A stretch of 40,107 nucleotides of DNA from a virus, in IMG/VR virus record IMGVR_UViG_3300010397_000032, positions 1 to 40,107 of that record; one strand, given 5' to 3'. Below are positions 14,870 through 23,910 of the stretch, in pieces (position 1 is the first letter of the stretch; each line of letters opens with the position of its first letter). The position numbers and the translations under genes were made by a program. Below the pieces are notes generated by a model, which searched no databases, had not been told where the DNA came from, and saw nothing but the letters and a program-made list of their open reading frames with translations.

Positions 14870-15328
14870 ATGGCACAGGATGGGACCTTAAAGCTCTCTC
14901 GGGTGCAACTGGCTAGAATTGCCGACAACGACCCAGAAGTCATTAAGCAGCTAGAAAATCTCTTTCTCCAGGCCGCAAATACCAATCCCGCCGACATTGA
15001 CGCGCTTCAAGCCCAGGTGGACAACCTAGGTCTCGTCGAGCTTGCACCGGTCCTTCAGATGCTGGTTTCTGTTTTGGCTGGAGCTAACATTACCGTAAGC
15101 CGGACTGGAGATTCATTTACAGTGGCACTCTCTGGGTCCGTGGTTACTGCTTCGGTCACGTCGGCCCTCACGAATACGACAGGCAAACTCATAGATTCTA
15201 ATGTAGGTTTGACCAACGGCGCGGCAGCGGCTCTTGGGACCCTGGCGAATGCTCCGACCGCAGGAAACCCTACTAAGTGGATTCCAATCAACGACAATGG
15301 GACAACGCGATATGTCCCGGCGTGGTGA
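14870..15328 (+). CDS. Virion protein in tail-needle position, 152 residues
   Basis: ATG 14870 begins one base after the gp10-like stop; a TTG at 14849 inside the upstream gene is an alternative. The N-terminal 50 residues are helical with a short heptad-like stretch (NPADIDALQAQVDNL), the middle is beta-rich, and it ends NDNGTTRYVPAW, a C-terminus common in small phage fibre or adaptor proteins. In P22 this place is held by the gp26 tail needle, but similarity is not evident. Role inferred as a tail component. Confidence 0.5.
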   Translation: MAQDGTLKLSRVQLARIADNDPEVIKQLENLFLQAANTNPADIDALQAQVDNLGLVELAPVLQMLVSVLAGANITVSRTGDSFTVALSGSVVTASVTSALTNTTGKLIDSNVGLTNGAAAALGTLANAPTAGNPTKWIPINDNGTTRYVPAW

Positions 15329-15331
15329 AAT

Positions 15332-15670
15332 ATGACAGTAACGGTTTCTGACATCATACCCGCAAAATTTGCTGAAAACGTGCAGACCCAGCAATATCTA
15401 TCCCCCGCTGGGCAAATCACCATCATCGACAAGTTCACGGCTACGAATACGACCGGGGGAGCTTTGACTATTAGCGTCAACATCGTCCCCCCGGTTACCG
15501 CCGCGGGGACGTCAAATCTGATTGTCAGCAATCGATCCTTGGCCGCGAATGAAACCTATATCTTCCCGGAGCTGGTAGGCCACGTTCTGCGGGCCAGCGC
15601 GTTCATCTCAACCATAGCTAGTGCCGCTGGGTCCATTGTGATTCGCGCCTCGGGGAGGGTAGTCACTTGA
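15332..15670 (+). CDS. Small virion-type beta protein, 112 residues
   Basis: The protein has ITIIDKFTATNTTGGALTIS, then NRSLAANETYIFPELVGHVL and ends with a RASG beta strand. This is the signature of a phage beta-sandwich family seen in head-tail gene clusters, probably a structural component. ATG 15332 lies three bases after the previous stop, with no strong ribosome site, suggesting coupling. Confidence 0.55.
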   Translation: MTVTVSDIIPAKFAENVQTQQYLSPAGQITIIDKFTATNTTGGALTISVNIVPPVTAAGTSNLIVSNRSLAANETYIFPELVGHVLRASAFISTIASAAGSIVIRASGRVVT

Positions 15671-15687
15671 GAGATTTTGGATATAGA

Positions 15688-15753
15688 ATGATCCTAGCCG
15701 AGTTAATCGAGTTCCGGCGCTCAAATCCGTGTAAAAACGAGGTTGGCGCATGA
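15688..15753 (+). CDS. Possible 21-residue ORF before the cupin
   Basis: MILAELIEFRRSNPCKNEVG is followed by one more residue and a stop that overlaps the cupin start as ATGA, the phage's usual coupling. The upstream ribosome site is weak (GGATATAGA). It may serve as a coupling leader, or may be chance. Confidence 0.25.
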   Translation: MILAELIEFRRSNPCKNEVGA

Positions 15754-16196
15754 GCGATTTACTTGAGAAACCCAGTGAACAAATGATCCTCGCGTTTGCT
15801 CTGGAACGGCAGATTTCAGAGATGCCGAATCAGATCGACATCGAGGAGGTTACGGAGCATGCGTTCTGTGACGGACTTTATGCCCGAACGATGCGCCTTC
15901 CTGCCTTCGTGGCCGCAACGGGGCATATCCACCGCAAAGAAAGCTTCTTCATTCTCCGCGAAGGCACCCTCTTGAATCTCACCGAGAACGGCGTGGAACA
16001 AGTCTATCCGGGTCAGATGTTCGTGACTCGTCCCGGAACCAAACGGGCGGTTTTCACGATGACCGACTGCGTGGTGACCAATATCCACGGCAACCCCGAC
16101 AATGAGCGCGAACAGGCCAAGCTCTGGGATGCCTATACGATTCAGCCGTCCGCTGAACTCCTGGCCTATCTCGAAACTCAGAAGAGGTTGGCATAA
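15750..16196 (+). CDS. Cupin-fold protein in the virion cluster
   Basis: The 148 residues contain a cupin motif 1 around GHIHRKESFFILREG (His59, His61, Glu64) and a motif 2 histidine near 113 (NIHGNP), so a metal site is intact by eye. The family is seen in podovirus structural regions, where its role is not settled; enzymatic, virion-associated or host-glycan functions are possible. It starts by ATGA overlap with a 21-codon ORF and ends sharing one base with the first ejection gene. Confidence 0.65.
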   Translation: MSDLLEKPSEQMILAFALERQISEMPNQIDIEEVTEHAFCDGLYARTMRLPAFVAATGHIHRKESFFILREGTLLNLTENGVEQVYPGQMFVTRPGTKRAVFTMTDCVVTNIHGNPDNEREQAKLWDAYTIQPSAELLAYLETQKRLA

Positions 16197-16921
16197 TGTC
16201 CTGGGGACTGGTTATCGCAGGAACTCTGACCGGTGGCGCTCAGCTATGGAGTTCATATCAGCAATCTCAGGCGGCTCAGAATGCGGCCAATACTCAGGCT
16301 GGCGCGGCACAAGCGGGAATTGATGAGAATAAGCGGCAGTTTGATGCGTTCACGAAGCTCCTTTCGCCATTCGTTCAGGCTGGGAATCAAGGTCTAACTG
16401 GTCAGCAAGACCTTCTAGGTCTCAACGGTGCCCAGGCCCAGGGCTCCGCTCTAGACGCCATTCAGCGCGGGCCGGAGTATCAGCGAACCCTTCAAGCTGG
16501 CCAAAACGCCATCCTTCAGAACGCATCGGCTACCGGTGGACTTCGGGGTGGGAATATCCAAGGTGGGCTTGCCAACTTCGGAGCCGATGCTCTGAATGCG
16601 GCAATCAACAATCAATATAACCGACTCGGGCAAATGACGACTCTAGGCCAGAACTCCGCAGCTGGCGTGGGTGCGGCGGGACTCCAGAATGCCCAGCAAC
16701 TCGCGGGCCTCTATGGCCAGCAGGGCGCGGCACAGGCTGGAGGCCAACTCGCTCAGGGTCAAGCCGGACAGGGGGTTCTAAACTCAATCCTAGCGGGATT
16801 GGGAACCTATACTGGCCTCGGTGGAGGATTTGGAGGACAACAGCCGGGAGGCGCTTCATTGATTCCTCAGAATAATCAGCTTCTCAATGTTCCCTTCACT
16901 CAGGGAGGCTTTAAGCTATGA
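16196..16921 (+). CDS. Internal ejection protein, P22 gp7-like
   Basis: The 241 residues are Gln/Ala/Gly-rich with a short hydrophobic N-terminus and the pattern AAQAGIDENKRQFDAFTKLLSP typical of the phage DNA transfer protein family; P22 gp7 has 229 residues. It is the first of three consecutive candidate ejection proteins, in the P22 order gp7-gp20-gp16. These are carried in the head and injected to form a conduit across the Gram-negative envelope. The repeat-like Gln-Ala segments make the exact boundary of domains unclear. Confidence 0.75.
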   Translation: MSWGLVIAGTLTGGAQLWSSYQQSQAAQNAANTQAGAAQAGIDENKRQFDAFTKLLSPFVQAGNQGLTGQQDLLGLNGAQAQGSALDAIQRGPEYQRTLQAGQNAILQNASATGGLRGGNIQGGLANFGADALNAAINNQYNRLGQMTTLGQNSAAGVGAAGLQNAQQLAGLYGQQGAAQAGGQLAQGQAGQGVLNSILAGLGTYTGLGGGFGGQQPGGASLIPQNNQLLNVPFTQGGFKL

Positions 16922-18222
16922 GCGACCTTCCCCAGGTTCCGACCTACCTCCAACCCCAGCCCACCGGCCCCCAGCAATTCGGACAATGGTACGGAGTGGG
17001 AAATGCGGTACTTCAGACCAATCTCGCGAATCAACAGCGCCAGATTCAGATGCAACAATATCAGCAACTCCAGCAGGCCAGAGCAAAGGCGACAGCTCCC
17101 AATGCGACAGCTCAGGACCGTCTTGACTATCTGACCCTGCAATCTCCCGAGGCCGTGAAATCCCTGACCGATATGTGGTCTCAGATGGACAAGGACAAGC
17201 GCCAGAAGACTACTCAGGAGGCGCTCTCCAATATCGCGGCGGTCCAAGGGGGCAACGCTCAGTATGCGGCTGACTATCATAATCAGCAGGCCGATGCTCT
17301 GGCGAACGCGGGAGGCGATCCTCGCTTGATCGGCGGACAACGGGCACTTGCTCAAGCGGCGCTTAATGCCCCAGATGCCTACGTCGCTCAAGTAAAGACT
17401 GGACTTCTCGGGAATCCTGAGGCGGTTTCTGCTCTCGACCAGCTGAACAAGAATGATGCTAACAGGCGCGAGGATGTTTCATTGCCATTCGACCTCACCC
17501 TGAAAGACGCTCAGGCGGCGGAAGCTTATGCAAACGCTCTGAGAGTGAGAACTCAAGCCGGACAGGTTCCCGAACAGCTCGTCCCATCAGTCAATGCCAA
17601 GGTTGATTCCTCCCAGAAGGCGCTCACTACGGCCTATCAATATGATGACCTCGCCAAGAAACTTGAGGACAACGTGAAGTTGACTGGAGCCGTTGGGAAG
17701 GGGTGGGAAGCCATCAAGAATCTTACCGGTCAGCAAGATATTGTGTCGCTTCTCAAGACTCAGTATTCAAGCCTACGTTCTCAGGGCATCATGAGCATCC
17801 TACCTCCAGGGTCTGCTTCTGACAAAGATGTTGCTATTGCTCAGGGAACATTCCCCAGCGATGATACTAACCCTGCTGTAATTGCCTCTTTCATGCGAGG
17901 AATGGCTAAGATTCAACGCTACTCAGCGGCAAGAGATGGCTCTCTGGCTCAATGGCAAAGCAATAATATGGGAAGCGAGGGAAACGCTCGGAGTGATTTC
18001 GAGATCGACGGCAAACCAGTGGCGAAGGGCGATACCTTCAACTCTTGGGCTAAGAAGAATCTTACTTTTGATCTACCACTCGGCGGAAGCGTATCGGCTG
18101 GAGTTGTGACTCCTGGCACTGTCGATATAGGCGTGCCTGCCACGAATTCTGGAAGCTCCGGTGGAACCCCCGCTATTCCCCCCGCTGAACCGCCCCAGGG
18201 CGCGGTTAAGAAGAAGAAATAG
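16918..18222 (+). CDS. Internal ejection protein, P22 gp20-like
   Basis: At 434 residues it is near P22 gp20 (471) and in the same position. The N-terminus is Pro/Gln-rich (LPQVPTYLQPQPTGPQQFGQ), followed by long helical regions (about 30-290) and a Gly/Pro-rich C-terminus ending KKKK. No catalytic motif is seen. The call rests mainly on order, size and composition. It is ATGA-coupled to the upstream gene and ends three bases before the next start. Confidence 0.65.
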   Translation: MSDLPQVPTYLQPQPTGPQQFGQWYGVGNAVLQTNLANQQRQIQMQQYQQLQQARAKATAPNATAQDRLDYLTLQSPEAVKSLTDMWSQMDKDKRQKTTQEALSNIAAVQGGNAQYAADYHNQQADALANAGGDPRLIGGQRALAQAALNAPDAYVAQVKTGLLGNPEAVSALDQLNKNDANRREDVSLPFDLTLKDAQAAEAYANALRVRTQAGQVPEQLVPSVNAKVDSSQKALTTAYQYDDLAKKLEDNVKLTGAVGKGWEAIKNLTGQQDIVSLLKTQYSSLRSQGIMSILPPGSASDKDVAIAQGTFPSDDTNPAVIASFMRGMAKIQRYSAARDGSLAQWQSNNMGSEGNARSDFEIDGKPVAKGDTFNSWAKKNLTFDLPLGGSVSAGVVTPGTVDIGVPATNSGSSGGTPAIPPAEPPQGAVKKKK

Positions 18223-18225
18223 CCT

Positions 18226-20520
18226 ATGCCAGACTTCGACGTGACCATTACGCCAGATGATATTTATACCGTAACCGCTCCCGATGAGAAGACTGCTTAT
18301 CAATGGGCTAGGTCCACCTACATGAAGGAAAAGGGGCTCTCTGATGCCCCCCCTCAGCTGACTCGCGACTCAAATCCAGATCCAGGAATGGTCAAATTCG
18401 GGCTACAGAACCCCAATCCCCAGGAAGGCGGTTCCGGTCCGGTCATACGAGGTCTCACTGAAGGGGCCCTATCCATCCCTAGCCTCCTCAGCGGTCCCAT
18501 CATCAAATTCGTGAAGACTCTGGGCATTGACCCCCATCTCCCCGGAAACGCCGACACGGTGAACGGAGCCATGGAATCCCTGTTCAATGATCTCGGCATC
18601 CCATCAGCTCAGTCAGAACCCGACAAGCTTGTTCAGGCGGCGGCTGGTGGACTAGGGGGAACCGTCGGTGGCTTCGGATTGGGCAATCTTCTGCGGGCCA
18701 ACGGACTCGCACCAAAGACTGCGGAATCTCTTCTTTCTGATCCCGCCAAACAGCTCGCAGTCGGCGCGGCATCAAGCACGGCGGGGCAAGGTGCCGCCGA
18801 TGCCGCCGCTAAGATGGGAGCTGACGAGAGAACTCAGGGAGTCGTCAATTTCCTCGCAAGCTTGGGTACGGGGGTTGGGCTCTTTGTCCCCGGCTCTGCG
18901 ATGCAGGCGGCTACGAAGATCGCTTTGGGAAAGGATGATGGATCGGCTCTTGGGACGCTTCTCAAGCTCGGCGTGAGGGGCAATAAGGATGCTCTGGCCA
19001 AGATCGCGGAACTCTCGGCCCAGAATCCTGAGCTTGTTGCGTCCGCCCAACGGCTAGGAATCAACCTTCCCCCCGATGTGACCTCAACAAACCCAACTCT
19101 TCAGGCGGCTGTCGGGCAGGCTCGCTCGAAAATCGGGCAGAACTCCGCCGAATGGGGGCAGACCCTCCGGGAGATCCGCGACAAGGGCGACGAGATCATG
19201 CAGAAGGTGGGCGCTGTCTATGGGCAGGCCGGACCTTCTCTGAGCGATGTTTCGGGCTCTGTGCGCGACACCCTCTTGAAATCCAGCGACCAACTCAAAG
19301 CCATTACGACCCCGCTCTATGAGAAGATTGACGCGGCGATGCCTCTGCCAACCCGGGTTCAAGCTCCGGCTACGGTCGCCATGATTAAAGAGATGGGTGA
19401 CAACGTTGGGGGAATAGACAAGCTCAGCCCAGACCTTCAAAGGCTCTATGCGAATCTGACCTCAAACGGAGGTCCCACCTTCGGATATCTTAAGTCAGAG
19501 ATCGGCAAGGTTGGTCAGGATGTTGGTAAACGCTTGGGAAACAAGCTCTATCCGAATACCGACGATGTTTCACTCGGGCAGATTTACGACTCTCTGAAGG
19601 CTGACCGCGAGGGCGCTATCCGGTCCCTTGGTGATCCGTCTTTGAATCAGGCTCTGGACGAAGCAACGAATCTCTATCGCCAAAAGAAACAGCTGGACGA
19701 GAAAGTAGTCAATCTCTTTGGCGACGGGCTTTCAAAGAACCTCGAAGGGGCGCTTAGTTCCTCTCTCTCTGCGGATGCGCGCGGGAAATCTTCGGGCAAG
19801 TTTCTTGAGATCCTTTCCCAAGTGCCCGCCGATCAGAAGAAAGAGGTTGTCGCCACGGCCCTAGCTTCGATATCTCATTCGGCAGGATATGGGGGCGGAT
19901 TCGATATTACCAAATTCGCCAACAATTATAGGGCGCTTCGTGACAACAAAGCAACCTATTCGGCTATCGCCAACGAACTCGGTCAGGAAGGGCATGACTT
20001 CCTCGCCGATCTCTATAAGGTCTCGGATGCCACGTCAAAGGCTATGCAACTGACTTCCAAGACGGGGGCAAGCCTCCAGAATCCCGCGATCAATGCTCTC
20101 GAATCTCAAGGAATTATCTCCAATTTCCTAGAGAGCGCTACCGGCAGGACGATTGCCTCTGGAGTGGGCGGGGCGCTAGGGTCCCCTGGGGGGTTCGTAG
20201 GATCGGCTATCGGCGCGGGGGCGACTTCTGCGCTGTCTCGGGCCTTGGCTGGCGGGTCGAGTAGCAATCTTGAGAAGCTTGGCCAGCTCTTCGCTTCCCG
20301 CAAATTCCAACAACTCATTCTCGACGCCTCGAATGCTGATAAGCAGGCCCTGGTAAACGCCTCAACCGAGTTCCAAAGCTATGCCAAAGCCGCGGGCATT
20401 CCGCCATCCCAGCGGACCGCATGGCTTGCTGGGCTCTTGAAGCCTTCTAAGCAGGAAGGCGAGAAGCCCCCGCAGATGTCAGCGACCGCTCTTGAACAAA
20501 AATACCAAGGAGTCAAATAA
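18226..20520 (+). CDS. Internal ejection protein, P22 gp16-like
   Basis: This is the largest product, 764 residues against 609 for P22 gp16. The N-terminus has a short FDVTITPDDIYTVTAPDEKT domain, followed by Gly/Ala-rich amphipathic segments (about 75-260) that could insert into membranes, long helices (about 290-560), and a second Gly/Ala-rich region near the C-terminus (GGALGSPGGFVGSAIGAGAT). No transglycosylase or peptidase motif is seen. It is placed third in the ejection series, right before the fibre gene. The start shares no overlap; the stop shares one base with the next ATG. Confidence 0.65.
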   Translation: MPDFDVTITPDDIYTVTAPDEKTAYQWARSTYMKEKGLSDAPPQLTRDSNPDPGMVKFGLQNPNPQEGGSGPVIRGLTEGALSIPSLLSGPIIKFVKTLGIDPHLPGNADTVNGAMESLFNDLGIPSAQSEPDKLVQAAAGGLGGTVGGFGLGNLLRANGLAPKTAESLLSDPAKQLAVGAASSTAGQGAADAAAKMGADERTQGVVNFLASLGTGVGLFVPGSAMQAATKIALGKDDGSALGTLLKLGVRGNKDALAKIAELSAQNPELVASAQRLGINLPPDVTSTNPTLQAAVGQARSKIGQNSAEWGQTLREIRDKGDEIMQKVGAVYGQAGPSLSDVSGSVRDTLLKSSDQLKAITTPLYEKIDAAMPLPTRVQAPATVAMIKEMGDNVGGIDKLSPDLQRLYANLTSNGGPTFGYLKSEIGKVGQDVGKRLGNKLYPNTDDVSLGQIYDSLKADREGAIRSLGDPSLNQALDEATNLYRQKKQLDEKVVNLFGDGLSKNLEGALSSSLSADARGKSSGKFLEILSQVPADQKKEVVATALASISHSAGYGGGFDITKFANNYRALRDNKATYSAIANELGQEGHDFLADLYKVSDATSKAMQLTSKTGASLQNPAINALESQGIISNFLESATGRTIASGVGGALGSPGGFVGSAIGAGATSALSRALAGGSSSNLEKLGQLFASRKFQQLILDASNADKQALVNASTEFQSYAKAAGIPPSQRTAWLAGLLKPSKQEGEKPPQMSATALEQKYQGVK

Positions 20521-21827
20521 TGGCAACGCTAGTCGCCCCCCCGATCCCTATTTTCACCGACTCAGATGGAAGCCCGCTTGAGAACGGGAAAATCTACATC
20601 GGGACTCAGTTCCTCAACGCAGAGACCAGCCCTCAGCAAACGTTTTGGGATTCGGCGCTCACCATTCCTGCGACTCAGCCGATCCGCACTCGGGGAGGAT
20701 ATCCCTGGTATGGCGGCTCGCCTGCTTTGATCTACGTTGCGAGCGACTACTCTATCTCGGTCAGGAACAAGAATGACGTTCAGATCATGAGCAATCTCAA
20801 CGCCGCGACCCTTACCCCATCGGCGCTCCTGGCCATGATTAAGACGGTAGACGGAACGGGAAGCGGATTGGATGCCGACTTGCTTGACGGCTTCCACGCG
20901 GCTGATATCACCGACCCTCTGACAAACATGATTACTGAAGCAGGACTGACCTATGATGCTACCGATAAGTATCAATTCTCTAAGGCGGTGATTGCTCTCG
21001 GGACCCCCCTGGGCGCGAATATCTTCACCGATACTCGCTTGACCCAGGTCGCCTATCCGAACGCCAAATCCACGGCCAACCCTGGGAATCCTCAATACCT
21101 CCCGATCATTTCAAGAGCGGTAGATAAGACGATCACCACAGCGATGAGCTTGCCCCTGGTGACGCTATACCGGGCGCACACTGCTAGCGTCCTAGGTTCA
21201 ACAACCTTCGTGGGAACCGTGGCGGCTTCAACGATTACGTTCTCGATCACAGCCACCAATACCGCAATGCTTCAGATGGTCCTCAACGAAGCTCTAGTCC
21301 GGCGTTGGTTCTCCTCTTCCCAGTCGGCTACCTTCGCCGGGTCTGGGGGCGATTTCACTGGGATGACGGTCAATGTGGCCGGGACCGATTTTGCAATCAC
21401 GGCAATCAATGTCGGAGCCGGAACTATGACCGTTACCGGGACTCCCACGGCGGGGGCGCAGAACTGCATTCTTTATCCCTATCGGGTTCTTGGGTCTTCG
21501 ACGAGCATCCAGTTGCCCCGACTTTCTGGGTTTGTTCTCACCGGAGATGGAGATGATGACGGATTGTTCGTGAACGGATATCGTTCTATGGACTTCATGC
21601 AGGGACATTTCCATGATTGGTCTGTCTTCAAAACGGGAGCCGCCGCTGGTGCTTGGAGTGCCGCTGGGGGGAATGCAACCATGACTTTGGATAATACCGG
21701 AGTCATCGTAGGCTCCCCCAGAAGCGATGGCACTAACGGGACCCCTAGAACCGGAAAGAATATGACGCCAAGATCAATTTCTAGAAATATCTACACCTGG
21801 GCACAAGTTCTGAATGCCGCCGCATAA
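20520..21827 (+). CDS. Tailspike/tail fibre with P22-type head-binding domain
   Basis: The N-terminal 95 residues match the P22 tailspike head-binding domain: PIFTDSDGSPLENGKIYIG, TQPIRTRGGYPWYGG and YSISVRNKNDVQIMSN. A fibre linker with DADLLDGFHAADIT follows (about 118-131), then a beta-rich body and a C-terminal tip with MQGHFHDW and DGTNGTPRTGKNMTPRS, like tail-collar fibre tips. There is no long beta-helix region, so it looks like a receptor-binding fibre mounted on a tailspike anchor, not an endorhamnosidase-type spike. It should set host range. Confidence 0.85.
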   Translation: MATLVAPPIPIFTDSDGSPLENGKIYIGTQFLNAETSPQQTFWDSALTIPATQPIRTRGGYPWYGGSPALIYVASDYSISVRNKNDVQIMSNLNAATLTPSALLAMIKTVDGTGSGLDADLLDGFHAADITDPLTNMITEAGLTYDATDKYQFSKAVIALGTPLGANIFTDTRLTQVAYPNAKSTANPGNPQYLPIISRAVDKTITTAMSLPLVTLYRAHTASVLGSTTFVGTVAASTITFSITATNTAMLQMVLNEALVRRWFSSSQSATFAGSGGDFTGMTVNVAGTDFAITAINVGAGTMTVTGTPTAGAQNCILYPYRVLGSSTSIQLPRLSGFVLTGDGDDDGLFVNGYRSMDFMQGHFHDWSVFKTGAAAGAWSAAGGNATMTLDNTGVIVGSPRSDGTNGTPRTGKNMTPRSISRNIYTWAQVLNAAA

Positions 21828-21836
21828 GGAGATATC

Positions 21837-22244
21837 ATGTTCTATATCGCTGTCGTCAAAGCTGACCGATCTCTCTATGCCGAAAACTATGTCGAGGAAC
21901 GGGGGGCGACGCTCCGCTATCCTGGATTAACTCTTCAAGCGATGGTCGAGCCCTCAGACGATGGATCTCCATGGTCCGTCTATCTTGGCGAGGAGCCCTA
22001 TGAATGTTATTGGGCTCGCGTTCAGAATCCCCCCAAAGAAGGCGAAGATATTGACGAATATGAAGCCCGCTTGAAAATAACTCTTCAACACGCCAAAGAC
22101 TCCACTATCTCCAAACTTACGCCGACGATGCTGGATGACCGCCCCGAATGGTACAAGGAAGGCTTTGAAAGTTCCCAAGACATGACTCGTTCTCTTGAAG
22201 AAATCGCCGCTGAGGCCCATATTGTCAGCGAGGGGAAATCATGA
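21837..22244 (+). CDS. Hypothetical protein, possible fibre partner, 135 residues
   Basis: AAGGAGATATC precedes ATG 21837, ten bases after the fibre stop. The N-terminal half is beta-like with aromatic residues (SPWSVYLGEEPYECYWARV); the C-terminal half is helical and acidic. The position suggests a tail-fibre assembly or virion role, without sequence support. It is ATGA-coupled to the following lipoprotein gene. Confidence 0.5.
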   Translation: MFYIAVVKADRSLYAENYVEERGATLRYPGLTLQAMVEPSDDGSPWSVYLGEEPYECYWARVQNPPKEGEDIDEYEARLKITLQHAKDSTISKLTPTMLDDRPEWYKEGFESSQDMTRSLEEIAAEAHIVSEGKS

Positions 22245-22936
22245 AAACTATCTTCTATCTCGTTGCTATTTTGACTCTTGCGGGGTGCGCTCAGCCAACT
22301 GACCTTGGGACTATCCATCATGTCATCGTCAAGGACGCACTTTGGAGGACGGTCTCAGACACGGCAATCACGATGCCCAGGGCCATGACCGTTGAACAAG
22401 TTCAAGCCGCCTGCGATGCCTACAACGCTGTTACTCTGGACGATTACCGCCGAGTCTACATCGACGAAGCGCCAACGATCGAACTATCGCCCAACGTGAC
22501 TGTCTATGTTTGCAACCCCGAAACCAACAATCCTAATTCGGTTTGGGAAGACATCCTACGTTCCACCCTGGTAACAAATATCGAATCGTGGCGAGCTTCC
22601 TTTGCCTCCCAGGTGATCTATATCGACCATTACCCTCCGCCTCCAGTTCTCGACAAGGACGTTAATCCATTCGCATGGTACGCTCTCTATATCGTTGATG
22701 ACGATACCGGACTTCCTGTTTTCGAGGATCATTGCGGGTTCCATGTCGACCAGAGCTTCGATTCTGGCGGATTGATCGCCCGCTCTGATGTTGAACTTTA
22801 CTGGGACCTGCGTCTCAACGCTTTCAACACCATGGTTGGGTCTGTTGTTACCGATGCACAAAATACCTTTCACCCGCATTGCCACGTTGTCAGCCGACAA
22901 CTCTACGTCGTCCAGAGCCCTTTACCAGGAGTGTAA
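22241..22936 (+). CDS. Predicted lipoprotein, 231 residues
   Basis: The N-terminus KTIFYLVAILTLAGC has a Lys, a hydrophobic core and an LAGC lipobox, so cleavage before Cys16 and lipidation are expected. The mature part has no recognised domain and includes several His/Asp/Cys residues (YIDHYPPPP, DHCGFHVDQ, FHPHCHVV) that could bind metal. It may sit in the host envelope during infection, for example in superinfection exclusion, or be a virion protein. Both are inference from the signal and position. Confidence 0.55.
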   Translation: MKTIFYLVAILTLAGCAQPTDLGTIHHVIVKDALWRTVSDTAITMPRAMTVEQVQAACDAYNAVTLDDYRRVYIDEAPTIELSPNVTVYVCNPETNNPNSVWEDILRSTLVTNIESWRASFASQVIYIDHYPPPPVLDKDVNPFAWYALYIVDDDTGLPVFEDHCGFHVDQSFDSGGLIARSDVELYWDLRLNAFNTMVGSVVTDAQNTFHPHCHVVSRQLYVVQSPLPGV

Positions 22937-22938
22937 AA

Positions 22939-23505
22939 ATGGCTACTCCCGCACCCTCTCAGAGATCCATGATCGGAATGGGACCGGGCAATGATGCCGT
23001 CCCCGTCCGTGTCGATGCGCTAGGCAATCTTATAAGTAGCCCCTTCAGCAACGACTTCATTGCTCAGGGTAGGCTCTTCTACATCTACGACCAAGCGGTG
23101 CTCGCGATTGCCAGGACTTTCCATTTGGCAGTCGGCGCAAATCCGATTGACGTCAAGCTCAACGTTGCATCGGGGGTCAGTACCCCAGTGACAATCACAG
23201 AAGGTGTAACGGCTGGATCGGCTGGATCGGCGGTGACTATATTCAACTTTAACCGCTCATCTTCCAATACGATCAATTTGACTGCTACTTTGAACAAGAC
23301 AGGTGTTACAGGCGGCATTGAAATCTTCGCCACAGCTGTCGGATTCGGAACATTAACGCCTGCCGCAGGGAATCTTCAGTCGGGGCTTGCTGATAAGACG
23401 ATCTATTGGAAGCTCAAGCCCAATACCAACTATCTCATCACTTATACTCCCGGCGCTTCGGTGCTGACCAGTATGAATGCTACTTTCTATGAGAATCTTC
23501 CCTAA
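22939..23505 (+). CDS. Putative small virion protein, 188 residues
   Basis: ATG 22939 is chosen for its upstream GGAG and because the extra residues from 22879 overlap the previous gene out of character. The product is a Ser/Thr/Asn-rich beta protein with VPVRVDALGNLISSPFSNDF near the start and alternating strands thereafter. It resembles phage beta-sandwich virion proteins in composition. No firm family. Confidence 0.5.
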   Translation: MATPAPSQRSMIGMGPGNDAVPVRVDALGNLISSPFSNDFIAQGRLFYIYDQAVLAIARTFHLAVGANPIDVKLNVASGVSTPVTITEGVTAGSAGSAVTIFNFNRSSSNTINLTATLNKTGVTGGIEIFATAVGFGTLTPAAGNLQSGLADKTIYWKLKPNTNYLITYTPGASVLTSMNATFYENLP

Positions 23506-23514
23506 GGAGTCACT

Positions 23515-23910
23515 ATGAGCAAACTTCGCGATCTGATCGAACAAGGCCCCGCGCTCTGCGGAGCCAAAAACGCGGCCAGATGGTCCAAGTCTTTTCTCCT
23601 CCAATTTGACGACGAGCTTCAGGACCCCAGTTCCGTCTTCGCCGCCCGTGAGCGTGAAACCGTCGCCGAACGCCTAGAGACCCTGTGGGCGCTCAAGCAG
23701 GCTCGGGGAATCGACGAGCTTAAGGTCGAGTATTGGGTCAATCTCATCACCCTGGCCGCGCTGTCCTATGGCGTCTCCAAGGGCATCGAAGCCATGCGCG
23801 AACAACAGGAAGTCTTCAAGCGCATCCTGATCGACCAGGAATCGCAGTACCCGGATATCTCAGCTCTCATGAGCGTCCAGGAAGCCTCTACTCTGGGGAA
23901 CTGGGCATAA
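23515..23910 (+). CDS. Hypothetical helical protein, 131 residues
   Basis: AAGGAG precedes ATG 23515. The protein is largely helical, with ERLETLWALKQARG, a mildly hydrophobic WVNLITLAALSYGVSKGIEA helix (about 75-94) and a polar C-terminus. It is the first member before a run of membrane proteins and shares one base with the next start. Function unknown. Confidence 0.5.
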   Translation: MSKLRDLIEQGPALCGAKNAARWSKSFLLQFDDELQDPSSVFAARERETVAERLETLWALKQARGIDELKVEYWVNLITLAALSYGVSKGIEAMREQQEVFKRILIDQESQYPDISALMSVQEASTLGNWA

